Assembly (NCBI RefSeq): GCF_014905175.1
Contig: NC_057788.1
Location: 11,663,446-11,727,445 of the forward strand
Length of the DNA: 64,000 nucleotides
Direction: 5' to 3'
Source of the DNA: Aphidius gifuensis
Lineage: Eukaryota; Arthropoda; Insecta; Hymenoptera; Braconidae
Shown here: piece by piece, positions 13,700 to 26,167 of the stretch
Numbering within the stretch: the stretch's first letter is position 1
Layout of the letters: every line of letters starts with the position of its first letter
Position numbers and translations under genes: made by a program
The notes under the pieces: generated by a model
The model's database searches: none
Told to the model about the DNA's origin: nothing
What the model saw: the letters and a program-made list of their open reading frames with translations, nothing else

Positions 13700-14693
13700 A
13701 TGAAATTCCAGTACAAGGAAGAACATCCCTTTGAGAAAAGAAAGGCGGAGGGCGAAAAAATTAGACGAAAGTATCCAGACAGAGTTCCTGTAAGTAATAA
13801 ATAATAAAAAATATTTAATAAAATTTAATATTTTTGCAATTGTGTCAATGAACTTATTCCAAGTTATGTAAATATGAAAAATTAAATATTTACAAATTAT
13901 GAAAAAACATGATTTGTGTTTTTTCATTCGTGAATGACGACATATATGCTGCACACATTCATACACAGACAATGTATATTATATACCATTACTATTAACT
14001 AGTCAACATTTCTATGTACATGTGAATTTTTTTAATAAAAAGAATATTTATATTTTATTTTATATCATTAATAACAGACGTCATTGGCTTTACGTAGTAG
14101 ATTAAAAATATATATAAAAATATATATATAAAAACAAAAAAAAAAACCACTAATGTTTATATTAGTCAGATGTTTTTTATTTATTTTTCTTGTCATCAAA
14201 AATAATAATAACTGACCGTGAAAGTAAACTACGCCGTAATCTAACAGCAATTGGCTCTGTGTTGCTCTGTGTATTATAACTCAAGGTAATAATAAAATAA
14301 TTTACTTATTTATTTATTTTTTTCTGTATGTAGGTAATTGTTGAGAAAGCACCAAAAGCTAAAATCAGTGACCTTGATAAACAAAAGTATCTGGTACCTT
14401 CTGATCTTACTGTAGGTCAGTTTTATTTTTTGATTCGTAAACGTATTCATCTACGTCCTGAGGATGCGTTGTTTTTCTTCGTCAACAATATTATTCCACC
14501 AACAAGTGCAACCATGGGCTCACTCTATCAGGTAATTTTTATAATACATACTTGCTGTCTTTAATGTCAATGAAAAACAAATAATTTATAAACAAATTTT
14601 TCAATTTTTTTTTCTTTAAATTTCTAGGAACATCATGAAGAAGATTGCTTCCTTTACATAGCCTACAGTGATGAGAACGTTTATGGACATTAA
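13700..14693 (+). CDS. Atg8a: Autophagy ubiquitin-like protein Atg8a (GABARAP type)
   Basis: Exons 13700-13789, 14334-14531 and 14628-14693, all phase 0; 117 residues, the usual length. It begins MKFQYKEEHPFEKRKAEGEK and has KYPDRVPVIVEKAPKAK and the ubiquitin-like core (LVPSDLTVGQF, IRKRIHLRPEDALFFF). It ends DENVYGH, so Gly116 would be exposed after Atg4 removes the single last residue and then be linked to phosphatidylethanolamine on autophagosome membranes. The sequence is GABARAP-like (Atg8a) rather than LC3-like. Confidence 0.97.
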
Positions 14694-15573
14694 AAATAAC
14701 CAGTTCTTGAGAAGAACATTTAATGTGAAAAAAGTAAAAAAAAAAAAAAAAAAAAGATCAATACAATACATATGCATAAAAATCAAGATATAAAAATATA
14801 AAAATAAAAAAAAAAAAAAAAAGCATAAGTACATATTTGAGATATTTAGTTTTGCTTCAAAATTTTATTATTAATAACATGAATTTTATTCAAAAAACAA
14901 AAAAATAAATGATAATATTATTAATGATTTAGGTATTATGTTAATCTCACACAAAACTATTTTATAAAAACAAAAAAAAAAAAATTTACATTTGAAATTA
15001 TTTTAATATTTATATCACAAATAATTTCATTTAATTTTTTTTTATTGTTTATTTTTGTTTTTTCTTTGAATTTATGCAAGCTGCAATGCATTATTGATGA
15101 TGATAACTCGTGTATTTGCGCGGCTATCTGACTGGAAAATAAAAAAATATAAAAAAAAAACATTATTTTATTCCAGTTGGATTACTATTAACATGGTATA
15201 ATATAATATTATTATAACATATAAATTAGAGTGATGAAAGGAACAACAAGTGATGATATATGGGAAAAAGTAAATAAATATATTATCATAATAGAAGTTA
15301 ATATTGTAAGACTTAATCGTGATAGATGAAGAAAAATCGATGTAAACGTCAATAAATAAAAAAAAAAAATACAAATACAAGAATAAAATTCATTAAATAA
15401 TCATTAAATATCCTCATCATAAAATGATAATATTCTCTTTGTGAATTGTCATAATAAAATCAATGGAATTTAAATATTTGATTGTTTATGTTTTTACTGT
15501 TTAATGTCAGTCTTATTTTGTTACTCTTCAATGTTTCACTAGGTATTTTTAAACAATATAAAAATAAAAAGTT
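14694..15573. other. Atg8a 3' UTR and spacer before the ammonium transporter
   Basis: A/T-rich with long A runs (about 14738-14756 and 14807-14822) and AATAAA at about 14905. No further exon or repeat end was recognised. The start of the next gene is the first ATG in the frame that leads into the transporter core. Confidence 0.5.
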
Positions 15574-17389
15574 ATGACAAATGAAAATACAACTAGTAGT
15601 AGATATATACCGATATTATTTCAAATTGGCAAAGAAGACAGTATTTGGATTGTTTCAAGTTCATTTATTATATTTACAATGCAAACGGGTTTTGGGATGT
15701 TAGAATCAGGGTGTGTATCAATTAAAAATGAAGTTAATATAATGATGAAAAATGTTGTTGATATATCGCTCGGTGGCATAACTTATTGGGCCTTTGGTTT
15801 TGGCATGAGCTTTGGTTTCGATAAACCAACAAATTCATTTATCGGTACAAGTGGTTATTTAATTGATCCATATATTTATGATGATTTAATGGGTCCAATT
15901 TGTGCTGCATTTTTATTTCAATTATCATTTTGTACAACAAGTACAACAATTGTAAGTGGTGCATTAGCTGAAAGATGTAATTTTAAAGCATATTGTTTAT
16001 TTTCATCTTTAAATACTATTGTTTATTGTATTCCTGCGGGTTGGATGTGGGGTGATCATGGATTTTTAAAACATTTGGGAGCTGTTGACATTGCTGGATC
16101 AGGTGTTGTACATGTAGTTGGTGGTTTTTCTGCTCTAGGTAATAAAATTGAACATTCAATCAACATAGCTGGCTAAATTAATGATTAATCAAATAATTTT
16201 AGCATGTGCAGTGATGCTGGGTCCTCGTTTAGGAAGATATGATAATGGATTTGATCCACTTCCACTTGGAAATCCTGTTAATGCAATATTAGGATTATTT
16301 GTACTTTGGTGGGGTTGGTTGGCATTTAACAGTGGTTCAACATATGGTGTAAATGAAGATAAATGGAAATTTGCGGCTAGAGCTGCTGTTTCAACAGTAA
16401 TGGCGAGCATGGGCGGTGGTATTGTTGGACTAAGTTTTAGCCTAACAAATCCGCATGGTATTGACATTCTCAGTCAAATAAATGGTATTCTTGGCTCTCT
16501 CGTTGCTGTAACTGGTGGCTGCTTTTTATTTCAAGCTTGGGAAGCTGTTGTTGTTGGAATGATCGGAGGTTTTATAACTTGTTTTACAATGCCAATCATT
16601 GATAAATTTAAAATTGATGATCCAGTTGGTGCTTTTGCTACTCATGGTATAATAAATACATAATATAATAAATTTGATGAAAAATTAATAATAAAATTTA
16701 ATAAGGTGCGTCTGGCATATGGGGACTTTTATCGATTGGATTTTTTGCTGATAATCCTGGTGCTATAAATACAACCAGTGGACGAAGTGGACTTTTCAAA
16801 GGTGGTGGATATTATTTACTTGGTATTCAAAGTTTAGCAGTATTGACTCTTACTGTATGGGCATTTACTTCATCAGTCATGTTGTTATGGGTAAAATCAA
16901 TTAATAATATTTAAAAAAAAAAACAAATAATTTATAAAAAATGTTTTTTTTACTTCAGTTTGTTAATTTAATTATTCCAATAAGAATGGCTGAACATGAA
17001 GAATTAATTGGAGCAGATCTTTTTGAACACGGTGTCAGACATAAAACAGTAATAAAAAAAAAAAAAAAAATATTATTATAACTCATTTTGTTTTAATAAA
17101 TTATGATTATTTTATTTAATTTTTTTTTATTTAGATTGGTGTTAGTCGTGCAATATCAGCTTTACAACCATTTCCAAAAGACAAAGCACTTCAAGAAGTA
17201 CCAGTTGTTGGTATAAATACAGGTCATGAATCATACATAAAAGAATATATAAAAGCAAAAAAATTAAATAATTTATTTAAATTAAAAAATCGTCAAAAAA
17301 TAAAACAAAAAAATTTAATAAATTCAAGCAATCAGGTATCACCTCAAGCAACAATTCGAACAATTTCACAATCAAATTGGCTTGATTAA
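15574..17389 (+). CDS. Amt: Ammonium transporter, Amt/MEP family
   Basis: Five exons: 15574-16138, 16203-16646, 16706-16890, 16959-17048, 17135-17389; 512 residues in phase. Membrane protein of about eleven helices that conducts ammonium. Family landmarks: TGFGMLESG in the first helix region, AERCNFKAY, the signature DIAGSGVVHVVGGFSAL with the first pore His (about residue 180), LGPRLGRY, and FATHGASGIWG with the second pore His. Both members of the twin-His pair are therefore present, as is the Asp of the signature. The C-terminal tail is hydrophilic and basic. It is Amt-type rather than Rh-type. The fly homologue works in ammonia sensing and clearance; the role here is inferred. Confidence 0.95.
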
Positions 17390-18272
17390 AAGAATCAATA
17401 TACTTATTGGCATAACTGGTACATTAATTTAAACAATAAAACAACAAATAAAAATAACTGCATTGATCTAGTGGAATGTTTACGAAGATGTATTGAGTAT
17501 TTATTAATTTACTTTCAATAAATAAATGCACTTTAAATAAGTGTTTCTTGCATAAATACATAATTATTATTATCATTATTGCTATTACTAAATAAATTTG
17601 TTTTTTTTTCCTCATAATTTTATAGAGGAAAAAAAAATAGAAATTTCATTGGTAAAATCCACTGAAATTGTACTGGTTTCTTGTTTTTTTTTTTTTTTTC
17701 TAGTTACTCACGGACGAATTGCAATGGACGTGTTAATAATCATTGTCAAAACGAGGAACTCAAGATTGCCATTATTACTTTCTATATATACATAATAAAT
17801 TAATTATCTCACACAATTATTAATATAAGAAAAAAATCATCTACAAATAAAATAAAAAATAATAAATAATAAAAAAAAAAAAATTAAATATCGATATGTT
17901 TCTAGACTATTCAACTATTTTGACTATTTAATTAAATAACTTATTATTATTGAATAATTAATATTAAATTCATAATTATTATGAGCAAATTTTTCTTTTT
18001 TTTCTTAATAAATCGAAAAAAAAAAAAAAAAAAACAAAAATAAATTCATTAAAAAGTTATGACTATAGCAACAAACTTCTTTTGCTTTTTTTTAGATTAT
18101 TAATAATTTATATATTTTGTTGTTTTTTTTTTTTTCCTTTAAATAATAATCATTATTATTGTAATTTATTTTATTAGTTGTTATGTCTTACCGTTATTTA
18201 TAAAATGGCACATGATCCTGATTTTATTTATTTAATTATTATTTTTATATTTTCTAAAAATTAAGGTGTTAC
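17390..18272. other. Spacer between convergent Amt and Orc4
   Basis: Low-complexity A/T sequence including long T and A runs (17684-17699, 17871-17882, 18017-18034, 18123-18135). It holds the 3' UTRs of both genes. Nothing else was recognised. Confidence 0.5.
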
Positions 18273-19717
18273 TTATTGAAGACTGTTTGTTGCCCATTGT
18301 TTAACTTCAGTTGGTAAACTGGGATAATTTTTTAATGCATCGAGTATTTGTTCTGGAGTTAGTAAAAATTTATAATACTGATACTCTTTTTCAGTACGAG
18401 TATTTGTTCCTCCAACGGGTGTTAACAGTTCTAAATTCTTAAAAAAATAAAAACAAAAATATTTATATTAAAAATTCTACGAAAAAAAAAAAAAAAAAAA
18501 AATGAAAATATTACCTTAATATGCTCAAAAGCTTTCATAATGACTGGTCTCTGGACGGATTGAATGCTTGAATTTTGATTAGCAAATTTATTATAACGAT
18601 TTAATATTGTCTCAAAATTAATTGGTTCACCATCAAAAATTTCAGTTTCATGTTTCATTGCAATGATTAAACTTATTTCAAGTACTGAAAGCCCCTCAAG
18701 CAATAAAACTTTATCATCTTGTGTAAACATTTTACTTGCTTCAATAAAATCATTAATTTCAAGTCTTTGATGATCTTCATCAAGTGTTGATACAGCAACA
18801 GCCAAAAAATTTCTAAAACATCTTTCGTTAACATCAAGTGAATACATTTTTTTTAATATATTAATCATTGTAACATTTGATACTAAATCATCGATAAATT
18901 GATTCCAAACAGTTCCAAATTGTGAATCAATCATACAATCATCATACTGTTCTTCAACCCTATTGATATTTTCATTATCTGGAAGTCTTAGTAAATATTT
19001 AAATAATTCAACACGTTCTTCAAATCCATTTAATGCTTGTTCTGGTGCTGAATTTTCACCAGGAAATAAAAATATTTGTCTATGTGAAAATCTTGATTTA
19101 ACTCTTTTTTCCAATAGTTCAATAACATCAAGACGACATGTTATACCAAGTACACATATTGGAGATTGTGCTGATTGTGCAACATCAAATAAATTATATA
19201 ATAATGTTTGATTTTGATGTCCACAAAATAAATCAAATTCATCCAATATAAAAATACAAGGTTTTGATCTTTTTTTATCACCTGCTTTTAAACAATCAAG
19301 TAAAAAACTAAGATTTTCAGCAAATGTACCAAATACTTTATCACCAACAACATTTTCTAATTGCATTTGACGAGTTGCATCTTTTAATGCTAAACGATCA
19401 TCAGTATGAACTAATCCATGAAGATTAACAATCATTGCATTGTCTTTAAAATTTTTTATAGTTGATAATTCTTTAAGAACTGAATTAACAAGTGTTGTTT
19501 TACCACTTCCACGAGGACCAATTAACAAAGCTGAATTACTTTCTCCACATTCAACTGTTCGCTTCAAAAGATCCAATACATGTTGACGTTCTTTAATATG
19601 ATGTCGAAATTTTGTCTCTGGACACATAATTTTTCTTTTTAGATATTTTCTTGTTAAAAGTATCATATTATCTTGAAAATCAATTTCCATATTCTTCTTT
19701 TTACTTGTTGTTCCCAT
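18273..19717 (-). CDS. Orc4: Origin recognition complex subunit 4
   Basis: Two coding exons, 18515-19717 and 18273-18437; 455 residues (human about 436). AAA+ ATPase of the replication origin complex. Walker A GPRGSGKTT is at about residues 70-78 and the Walker B region FILDEFDLFCGHQNQTLLYNL is intact, followed by the sensor region CVLGITCRLDVIELLEKRVKSRF. The C-terminal winged-helix part includes LLEGLSVLEISLIIAMKH and FETILNRYNKF. The ATG at 19717 is chosen; a TAG acceptor immediately upstream suggests a 5' UTR intron. It is divergent from RNF113. Confidence 0.96.
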
Positions 19718-20135
19718 TTTTAACACTAAAATTAAATATAAATATAATTTATAACCTTTTTAATTGATTAATTTATACCTATAGGTATAATTATTATTTG
19801 TATTATTTTAAATTTTTTATAAATACCTGGGTTTTCTTTTTTTTTTTTTTTAATATTCAAGTGGTAATTTATTGATTATTTTATAATTATTGTGTGAATA
19901 TTATTTTTATTCTTAACAAACTTAATAATATTTAAAGGTTTATTTAAACTTTAGAATAAAAAAAAATTATAATCTCTCGCGTGGAGTAGGCGCGTCCACA
20001 ATGCATATACACAAAAAAAAAAAAAACACTGACAATGACAGAGTGCCAAAAATATCAAAATGGTGGCCAATGGTGTGTGTTGTTGTTGTGTAAAAAGTAA
20101 AAACGTGTAAAACGTAAAATACAATTTTTAAAGCC
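19718..20135. promoter_or_regulatory. Shared divergent promoter region, Orc4 and RNF113
   Basis: 418 bp separate the two start codons. The most complex sequence, likely the core promoter, is about 19975-20110, next to the RNF113 start. An Orc4 5' UTR intron probably lies in 19720-19840. No TATA box stands out against the AT-rich background. Confidence 0.5.
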
Positions 20136-21414
20136 ATGGCCGACGAAAATACAAGTGATAAAAAAATTTTATTTAAAAAGCGCAAAATAAATAAAACATC
20201 AACAAGAAAACGAAAAACTGATGAAGATAATAATGGCAAGTATTTCGTAATTAATAACCTAAACATTTTTTAAAAAGTACTCATATTTTTACAATTAATT
20301 TGAGGTTATAAATAAACAACGTTTAGCAGTGTTTTGATAAAAATTGTTTATAATTTTTCAGGAAGTAGTGAAGATGAAACAATCATTGTGAAAAAAGAAA
20401 AAAAAATAGATAATAATCCTCTGATACAAAGGGTAATTAATTTTTTTCTTTTAATTTATAATCTATAAAATTATATATATCCTATTGTTTTAAATAAATT
20501 ATTATTTTTACAGACTAATACTAAAAAACAACAACGATCAAGAAATGATTCAAGCAGTGAGGATGAAAGTGTATTGAGAGTTTCATATAAAAGCAAAAAA
20601 ACTAGTGAAATTGCTGGTCCAGGTGATCAAGGTGCAACATCAGTTATTGAGACTGAAACAGAATTGGACAAGGATGCCCAAGCAATATTTGAAAAAGCCC
20701 AAAAAATAAATGAAGAATTAGAAGGAAAAGAAGATGATAAAATATATCGTGGTATGAATAATTATGCTCAATATTTTAAGAAAAAAGATACTGCTGCTGG
20801 AAATGCCTCGAGTGGAATGGTAAGAAAAGGTCCAATAAGAGCACCAGCAAATATACGAACAACAGTAAGATGGGATTATCAACCGGATATTTGTAAGGAT
20901 TACAAAGAAACTGGATTTTGTGGATTTGGTGATAGTTGTAAATTTTTACATGACAGATCTGATTATAAACTTGGTTGGCAATTAGAGAGAGAAGGTACAA
21001 GTGGTACTGCCAATGACAGTGGTGATGATGATGATGATAAAAAATATGAAATTGACAGTGATGAAGACACTTTGCCATTTAAATGTTTTATTTGTCGTGA
21101 ATCATTTACCGATCCAATTATTACAAAGTAAATAATTTTTTTTTCATATTTTAATTCTAACAAATATTTATTTATAAAAGTAATTCAAATTTTTTTATTT
21201 ATTTTCTAGATGTAAGCATTATTTTTGTGAAAAATGTGCTTTAGGACATTACAAAAAATCTACTCGATGTTTTATTTGTAATGTTCAAACAAATGGAGTA
21301 TTTAATCCGGCAAAAGAATTAATTGCAAGAAAGAAATTAGAAGACGACGAAGCTAATACAAGCAAAAAGTGTTGTGATAGTGACAATGAAAATAATGAGG
21401 ATGATGACGATTAA
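20136..21414 (+). CDS. mdlc: RNF113 / midlife crisis: CCCH zinc finger plus RING protein
   Basis: Exons 20136-20235, 20362-20432, 20514-21127, 21210-21414; 329 residues. Spliceosome-associated RING-type E3 ligase of the RNF113A/Cwc24 family. The N-terminus is basic and Ser/Glu-rich. It is followed by RVSYKSKK, the segment DKIYRGMNNYAQYFKKKD, the CCCH finger CKDYKETGFCGFGDSCKFLH and, after an acidic linker, the RING finger from FKCFICRES to CFICNVQT, which is split by the last intron. The tail is acidic. Intron 1 must use a GC donor (G|GCAAGT) because the nearby GT donor produces a stop at once. Part of this gene is duplicated in reverse at 10566-11882. Confidence 0.95.
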
Positions 21415-22262
21415 TTTGAAAATTATAAATAATCAAATGACAATATTTTTATTAATAAATTGAATGGTAATATAAAAAATCGTTAAAGGCTATTAAATTA
21501 GTTTAGTAGTGCAATTTGTGTGAGTATGGGGGTATGATTATGGGGGTTCAAGAAATAAAATAGATTTTTTTGTTCAGTGCGTAGAATGTCATCTAAACTC
21601 ATCCAATGGATTTCACTTGTATTTGATGATTTAAAATAGTTGCTATTATTAAAAAGAAAAAAAAAAAATTGTACACAAAAAAAAGTAATATAATAGGTAT
21701 GTAAATTATTTTTTTTTTTTTTTCATTCAATATTTATATAGATTCAATTGAAATACATTTATCGTATGATTACGTCTTAAAAATTTGAAAAGTTAATTGT
21801 TAAAATTCAACGACAATAAAAATAAATGTTTTATATTTTTATAAAATATTATTATCCTATCATTGTTTACTAACGTCATTTTGCGACAATTCAAATTATG
21901 AATAATTAATTTTGTCGAGATAATCATTTGTCAATTCTTCTGTCTTTCAAACTAGTTATATTTTTAAAAAATTTATAGAAGTAATTTTATTTATTAACCA
22001 GTGACATGAACATCGATTGTCAAAGCAAAAAAAAAAGATTGCATGTATGACAATTAATTAAATAAATGATAATGTTAAAAGTACAAAAACAAATAAAATT
22101 TTTACTGTTTAATTAATCAGTTTGATCTTGTTATTTGTTTTTTTATAATTTTACAGATAACGTAATAAAAGAAAATATTATTTTTTAGTATCTGTATAAT
22201 GGCATTTAAATTTTGATCTTGTTTTAATTTTTAAATGTATTCTTTTATTTGTCTCGTTTTTT
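20258..22262. repeat. Source copy of an inverted segmental duplication
   Basis: This block, from RNF113 intron 1 to about 850 bp past its stop, matches 10566-11882 in reverse. The clearest non-coding match is 21494-22262 against 10566-11343, with shared landmarks such as CCATTGGATTTCACTTG against its reverse complement, and the CAGTGACATGAACATCGATTG segment near 21998. Gene content between the copies is RpL22, Atg8a, Amt and Orc4. Confidence 0.85.
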
Positions 22263-22687
22263 TTCTTGTGCGGTGTATGCGAAGAGGGAAGTCAGCTAAC
22301 TTGGAGAATAGAATGCAGAGAGCCCTCACTAGTGTACCATTCAGTGTTTCCTAAGTACCTGTCTGCTTTTTTCCTTTCTTCCAGAGGCTCCATTTCAATT
22401 ATTATCAAATTTTTTCATAACAAAATTCCACCTGAGAAAGATCCAAATTTTTAATATGGCTTTGAATGAATAAAAAATTAAAAAACTGGGTACTTTTTTA
22501 AATTGTATTGCGTCATTTATTATTCATAAAAATAATAATTAATAAATATATTTTAACATAAATATTGTAACAGTCAATAAATACTTTTGTTTAAAATATA
22601 ATGCAGTCAATTGGCATCTTTGATTCGCCTTAAGTTCACATTATGCAATCTTACCTAAAGTATTTAATTAAATTTTTTGTACTATAT
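22263..22687. other. Spacer with a short complex patch
   Basis: About 22266-22400 has clearly higher sequence complexity and GC than the surroundings, starting exactly where the segmental duplication stops. A 62-codon open frame covers it, but I recognise no protein or RNA family. The rest is AT-rich 3' flank of the exonuclease gene. Confidence 0.35.
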
Positions 22688-24821
22688 TTATTTTTTAATT
22701 CCAGCAACCTTAGCATCTTCTGGTCCAATTCGATTCTGGACCTGTCGAATTTCAAGGCGTTCTTGATTATGACTAACTGACCAGAGTGGAGGAAGATATT
22801 GCGGTTCCATAGTTTTTAAGAAATGCTCACGCCACATTTTTTCAAGGCTCACTAAACCACCTTCATTGTCAGTGAAATATTTAACAACTTGCAAACCATG
22901 AGTTGAAGTTTTTTCTTGCTCAGACGATGATGACTCATTTATTAATTTGATTATTTCGTGTATTTGTTTTGTACTGGAAATGTCGAAATCATGACCTTGA
23001 GTACATTCACGTATTTGTGATTCTAGTTCTTCTCTACGATTTTGTGGTATTGTAGTATCTTTCAATGCGTTTATAGCTAAAAGAAATTTACGTTTTTTCT
23101 GTTGTTGCTCTTTTTTTACTTGTGATCCAGATTCTGTTTGATTGAAAGGTGCATTGCACATTCTAGCAAGTTCTTTTCTTAAATCTTGATCACTTGCATT
23201 ACTTTTTACATGACAAAATGAACAAAGTAGCAAGATATCATGAGATTGATGAACTTTCATCACCACTGTAATTTAAAAAAATTAACAATTTATTCTAAAC
23301 AATTAAAAAAAAAAAAAACACATTTACTTAAAGTTGAAAATAAATTGCAAAATAAATGACTCACATGGAAAGTATTTACGATATTCTCGGGGAACAATAT
23401 TTTTCTTGATAAAATTATCAAATGATCCACATACAACACATTGGTTGGTTCTAACTTGAGTATAATATTTATCAACCTCGGCGAAACCTCGACTGACTGG
23501 TTCAAAATTTAATCTAACTGTAAATGGATCTTCGCTTACTGTTTTACCTAGACCTTTACTCACATACCAGTTGCCTTTTTTTCGATCAAATATACACAAT
23601 AGTTCTCCATCAGGTGCTTGTAAATGACAATGATTATACAATGATTCTTTTCGTGTTGGTATACTCGAAATTTTTGATACTTGTTGCTGTTTTATTTTTA
23701 CAGTTTTATTTCCTGTTACATTGTTTTTGTTAATTTTTGAAGAACGTGCATGATATTTGACATCCAGAATTTCATAAGGAATCTCGTGAAAAAAATTAGT
23801 CTTGAAATTTTTTTTATTCTTTTTAAAAAAATTTCGTTTTATAATATCAATGAAACTAGAATAAAAATTAAATAATATACCATATTTTTGCTTGGTTTTG
23901 ACTTGCATCTGTATTGAAAATAAAAAAATGCAATATAATTAAATGTGATGATGTTTATTATATAATAGCAAAGAATTTAGAAACTTACCTCATGATAAAT
24001 CTGGATAGAAGCTATGGCATCAGACGCAGCATAAGAAATTTGTTCATCAGTTAGAACATCAGAATTCCAGTCACTACATCTTATCTTCCAAAATTTATTC
24101 ATTTCTATTCCAAGATAGTTCATGCAAAGAGAAGCCAATCCTGGTTCATTTGGAATATTCACGTGATCAGCATATTTTCGGAGATCAAGAGTTCCAAATA
24201 CTCGACAGCCATAATCTTTGGTAAGTTTTTTACCATCTTCAAATGGTTCTACGCCAACTTTGAGTATGCATTTATTTGACAACAATACCTATTTAAAAAT
24301 TGAGAAAAAATGGAATCAATTCATTTAATAATAGTAATAATAATAATAATATTAACGTCAAATCTTCATTCTTACTTTCAGATTCGGAGGAACAAATCCA
24401 ATTTTATCAAGTCGAAATAGCACACAGACACCATTGAAAGTTGCTAATTGAAGCAGTGATACAGGATTTTCGTTTACCCATTCACAATCAAATCCTAAAA
24501 CACCATACGATAAGTTGCTGCCGAAAAGAAAGAACACATAATAAAATTAATTTGAATCAACGAATAAATAAATGAAGCTTAATAAAATTAATTTATACAT
24601 AATTGATACCTTTGAATATATTGGACAGCGTATTCACATTTTTCCAGAGTATCTGCAATTACAATCTTATCCAAAGCAAAGTTTTTTTTTGTATTTTGAC
24701 CGAATTTACCATTGATATATTTATTGTTGTACCAAAAATGTTTTATTTTGCAGGCAATTTTATTGTAGAATGGTGAAATAAGTATTACAAAACCCACAGT
24801 AATTAGTAAAGTGAAAAACAT
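22688..24821 (-). CDS. EXD2: EXD2-like 3'-5' exonuclease with N-terminal membrane anchor
   Basis: Five exons on the minus strand: 24610-24821, 24376-24517, 23989-24288, 23365-23908, 22688-23265; 591 residues (human EXD2 about 621). It starts with a hydrophobic segment, MFFTLLITVGFVILISPFY, which anchors the family member to the mitochondrial outer membrane or ER. The DEDDy nuclease domain shows motif I GFDCEW (Asp and Glu at about residues 81 and 83), motif II in KVGVEPFEDGKKL, then FGTLDLRKYA, CSDWNSDVLTDEQ and motif III YAASDA with the catalytic Tyr and Asp. The C-terminal half has an HNH-like region with paired cysteines (CVVCGS, CSFCH), as in EXD2. The family acts in DNA end resection and mitochondrial translation. 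It is convergent with RNF113. Confidence 0.92.
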
Positions 24822-25383
24822 CTTGTTTAATATTACACTTAAAATTATACTTAATTTTTTATATACCTATATTTTTTTATCTATATTGTGACTAATAGCT
24901 AAACGTGGTTAATGTTTCCAAAAATGATAGATGACATCACTAATATCACAACTACTTATTTCACTTGACCACACAAAACTACCCAACAACTGTCTTATCG
25001 TACCAACGCACCTGAACTAAAGCTATTTTTGTACTTTTGTCAAGATTAAAATCACGTTGAGTCATCAACGTTGTGACAACAGTTTAGAAAAAATTAAAAA
25101 ATACATAAATTCTAAGAACTTTAAAATAAAATTATATTTCAATTTTTATTTATTAATTTATATGTTTTTTAATTAATTACTATAAAAACGATTAAAAAAA
25201 AAAATCATTAATAAAAATTTACAAAAAAAATGTTTGTTAGTTTACATATATTTAAATTTTGAATTATTTCCGATAGTAGGTAATTGGCCGAATTATTTGT
25301 AAAAAAAAAGTAATAGGGGTGCGTTTCGGTAAGGGTCATGGAGTTTAACACCTCCATGGTAAGGGTAGTGAATAGTGATGTCG
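24822..25383. other. EXD2-like upstream region and left edge of the repeat island
   Basis: 24822-25080 is moderately complex and should hold the exonuclease promoter. After that come A/T runs and a short patch (25310-25380, GGGGTGCGTTTCGGTAAGGG) of unknown origin. No further gene was seen. Confidence 0.4.
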
Positions 25384-25542
25384 ACTGATACCAGAGATGG
25401 GCATGTATAAAACATAATGTTTTAAACCATGTTTAAAACTGTTTAAAACATGCTTAGTATTATCCATTTGTATAAAAAAAATCTTCCTCTAGCGGTGAAA
25501 CTTGGAACTATCATCAAAAGTAACCATAATTTCTTAGCTCAA

Positions 25543-25934
25543 GGGGTGCATTCCTTTAATAAAAAATTTTTTTTCGTTTTGCAATTTCGCCCAATTTTGT
25601 AATACCGACTAAAAACTAGAAACAGAAACAACGACAAAAGTGATAAAATTCTCTATGCAATATTCCAGACTTTACAGTTTACGATAATGTGTGGTACGAC
25701 CTATGTGACAATAGCAAACAATCACAACAAGTCAATTTTCTAATTATTTCAGTTTGATATAAACATTAAACAGTTATCCATCTAATAATTGGAAGCAATT
25801 GGAAGCCAAAAAAAATAATGTCATGTGTCAGTACTGCCACTACAAGAAACAGTTCTTTCCTATAAAATTTTGGCCGGTATTACAGGGCGAAATTGCAAAA
25901 CGAAAAAAAAATTTTTATTAAAGGAATGCACCCC
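25543..25934. mobile_element. Short GGGGTGCATTCC inverted-repeat element, nested in the hAT element
   Basis: 392 bp running from GGGGTGCATTCCTTTAAT to its inverse, with arms continuing through an AAATTGCAAAACG-like segment. Its interior matches, in reverse, the right-hand ~330 bp of the 2.1-kb foldback at 54106-56200, so it is a short form of that family. Confidence 0.8.
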
Positions 25935-26006
25935 AGCTTGTCCTTGGGATTTTTATTTATTTAATAAATTAAATGCATTTAATTTTATTTTTAAAAAAGG
26001 AAATAG

Positions 26007-26132
26007 TCTAAGGGAAAGCAGTAGCTAAAGAAAAGATGTGTCTAAAGAATTAATGTTGCTTAAAACATAATTTTTTTGGCAACTTTAATTCCTTAGCTAC
26101 ATCTTTTCTTTAGCTACTGCTTTTCCTTAGAC
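26007..26132. repeat. Imperfect palindrome inside the hAT element
   Basis: The left arm around GGGAAAGCAGTAGCTAAAG is matched by CTTTAGCTACTGCTTTTCC on the right, with arms of about 50 bp. It could be a small inserted element or part of the hAT interior. Confidence 0.6.
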
Positions 26133-26167
26133 ATTTTTATTTTTCAATCCGTTTTATCCTGTTTTAA

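Noticed and set aside
16139..16202. Frameshift or stop interrupting the ammonium transporter
   Set aside because: A 64-bp GT-AG intron restores ALACAVMLGPR exactly, so the gene is intact.
20776..21163. Minus-strand frames over RNF113 exon 3
   Set aside because: They are antisense shadows of a recognised coding exon.
22266..22454. 62-codon plus-strand frame in the complex patch
   Set aside because: No family resemblance or supporting splice sites; kept only as an unexplained patch.
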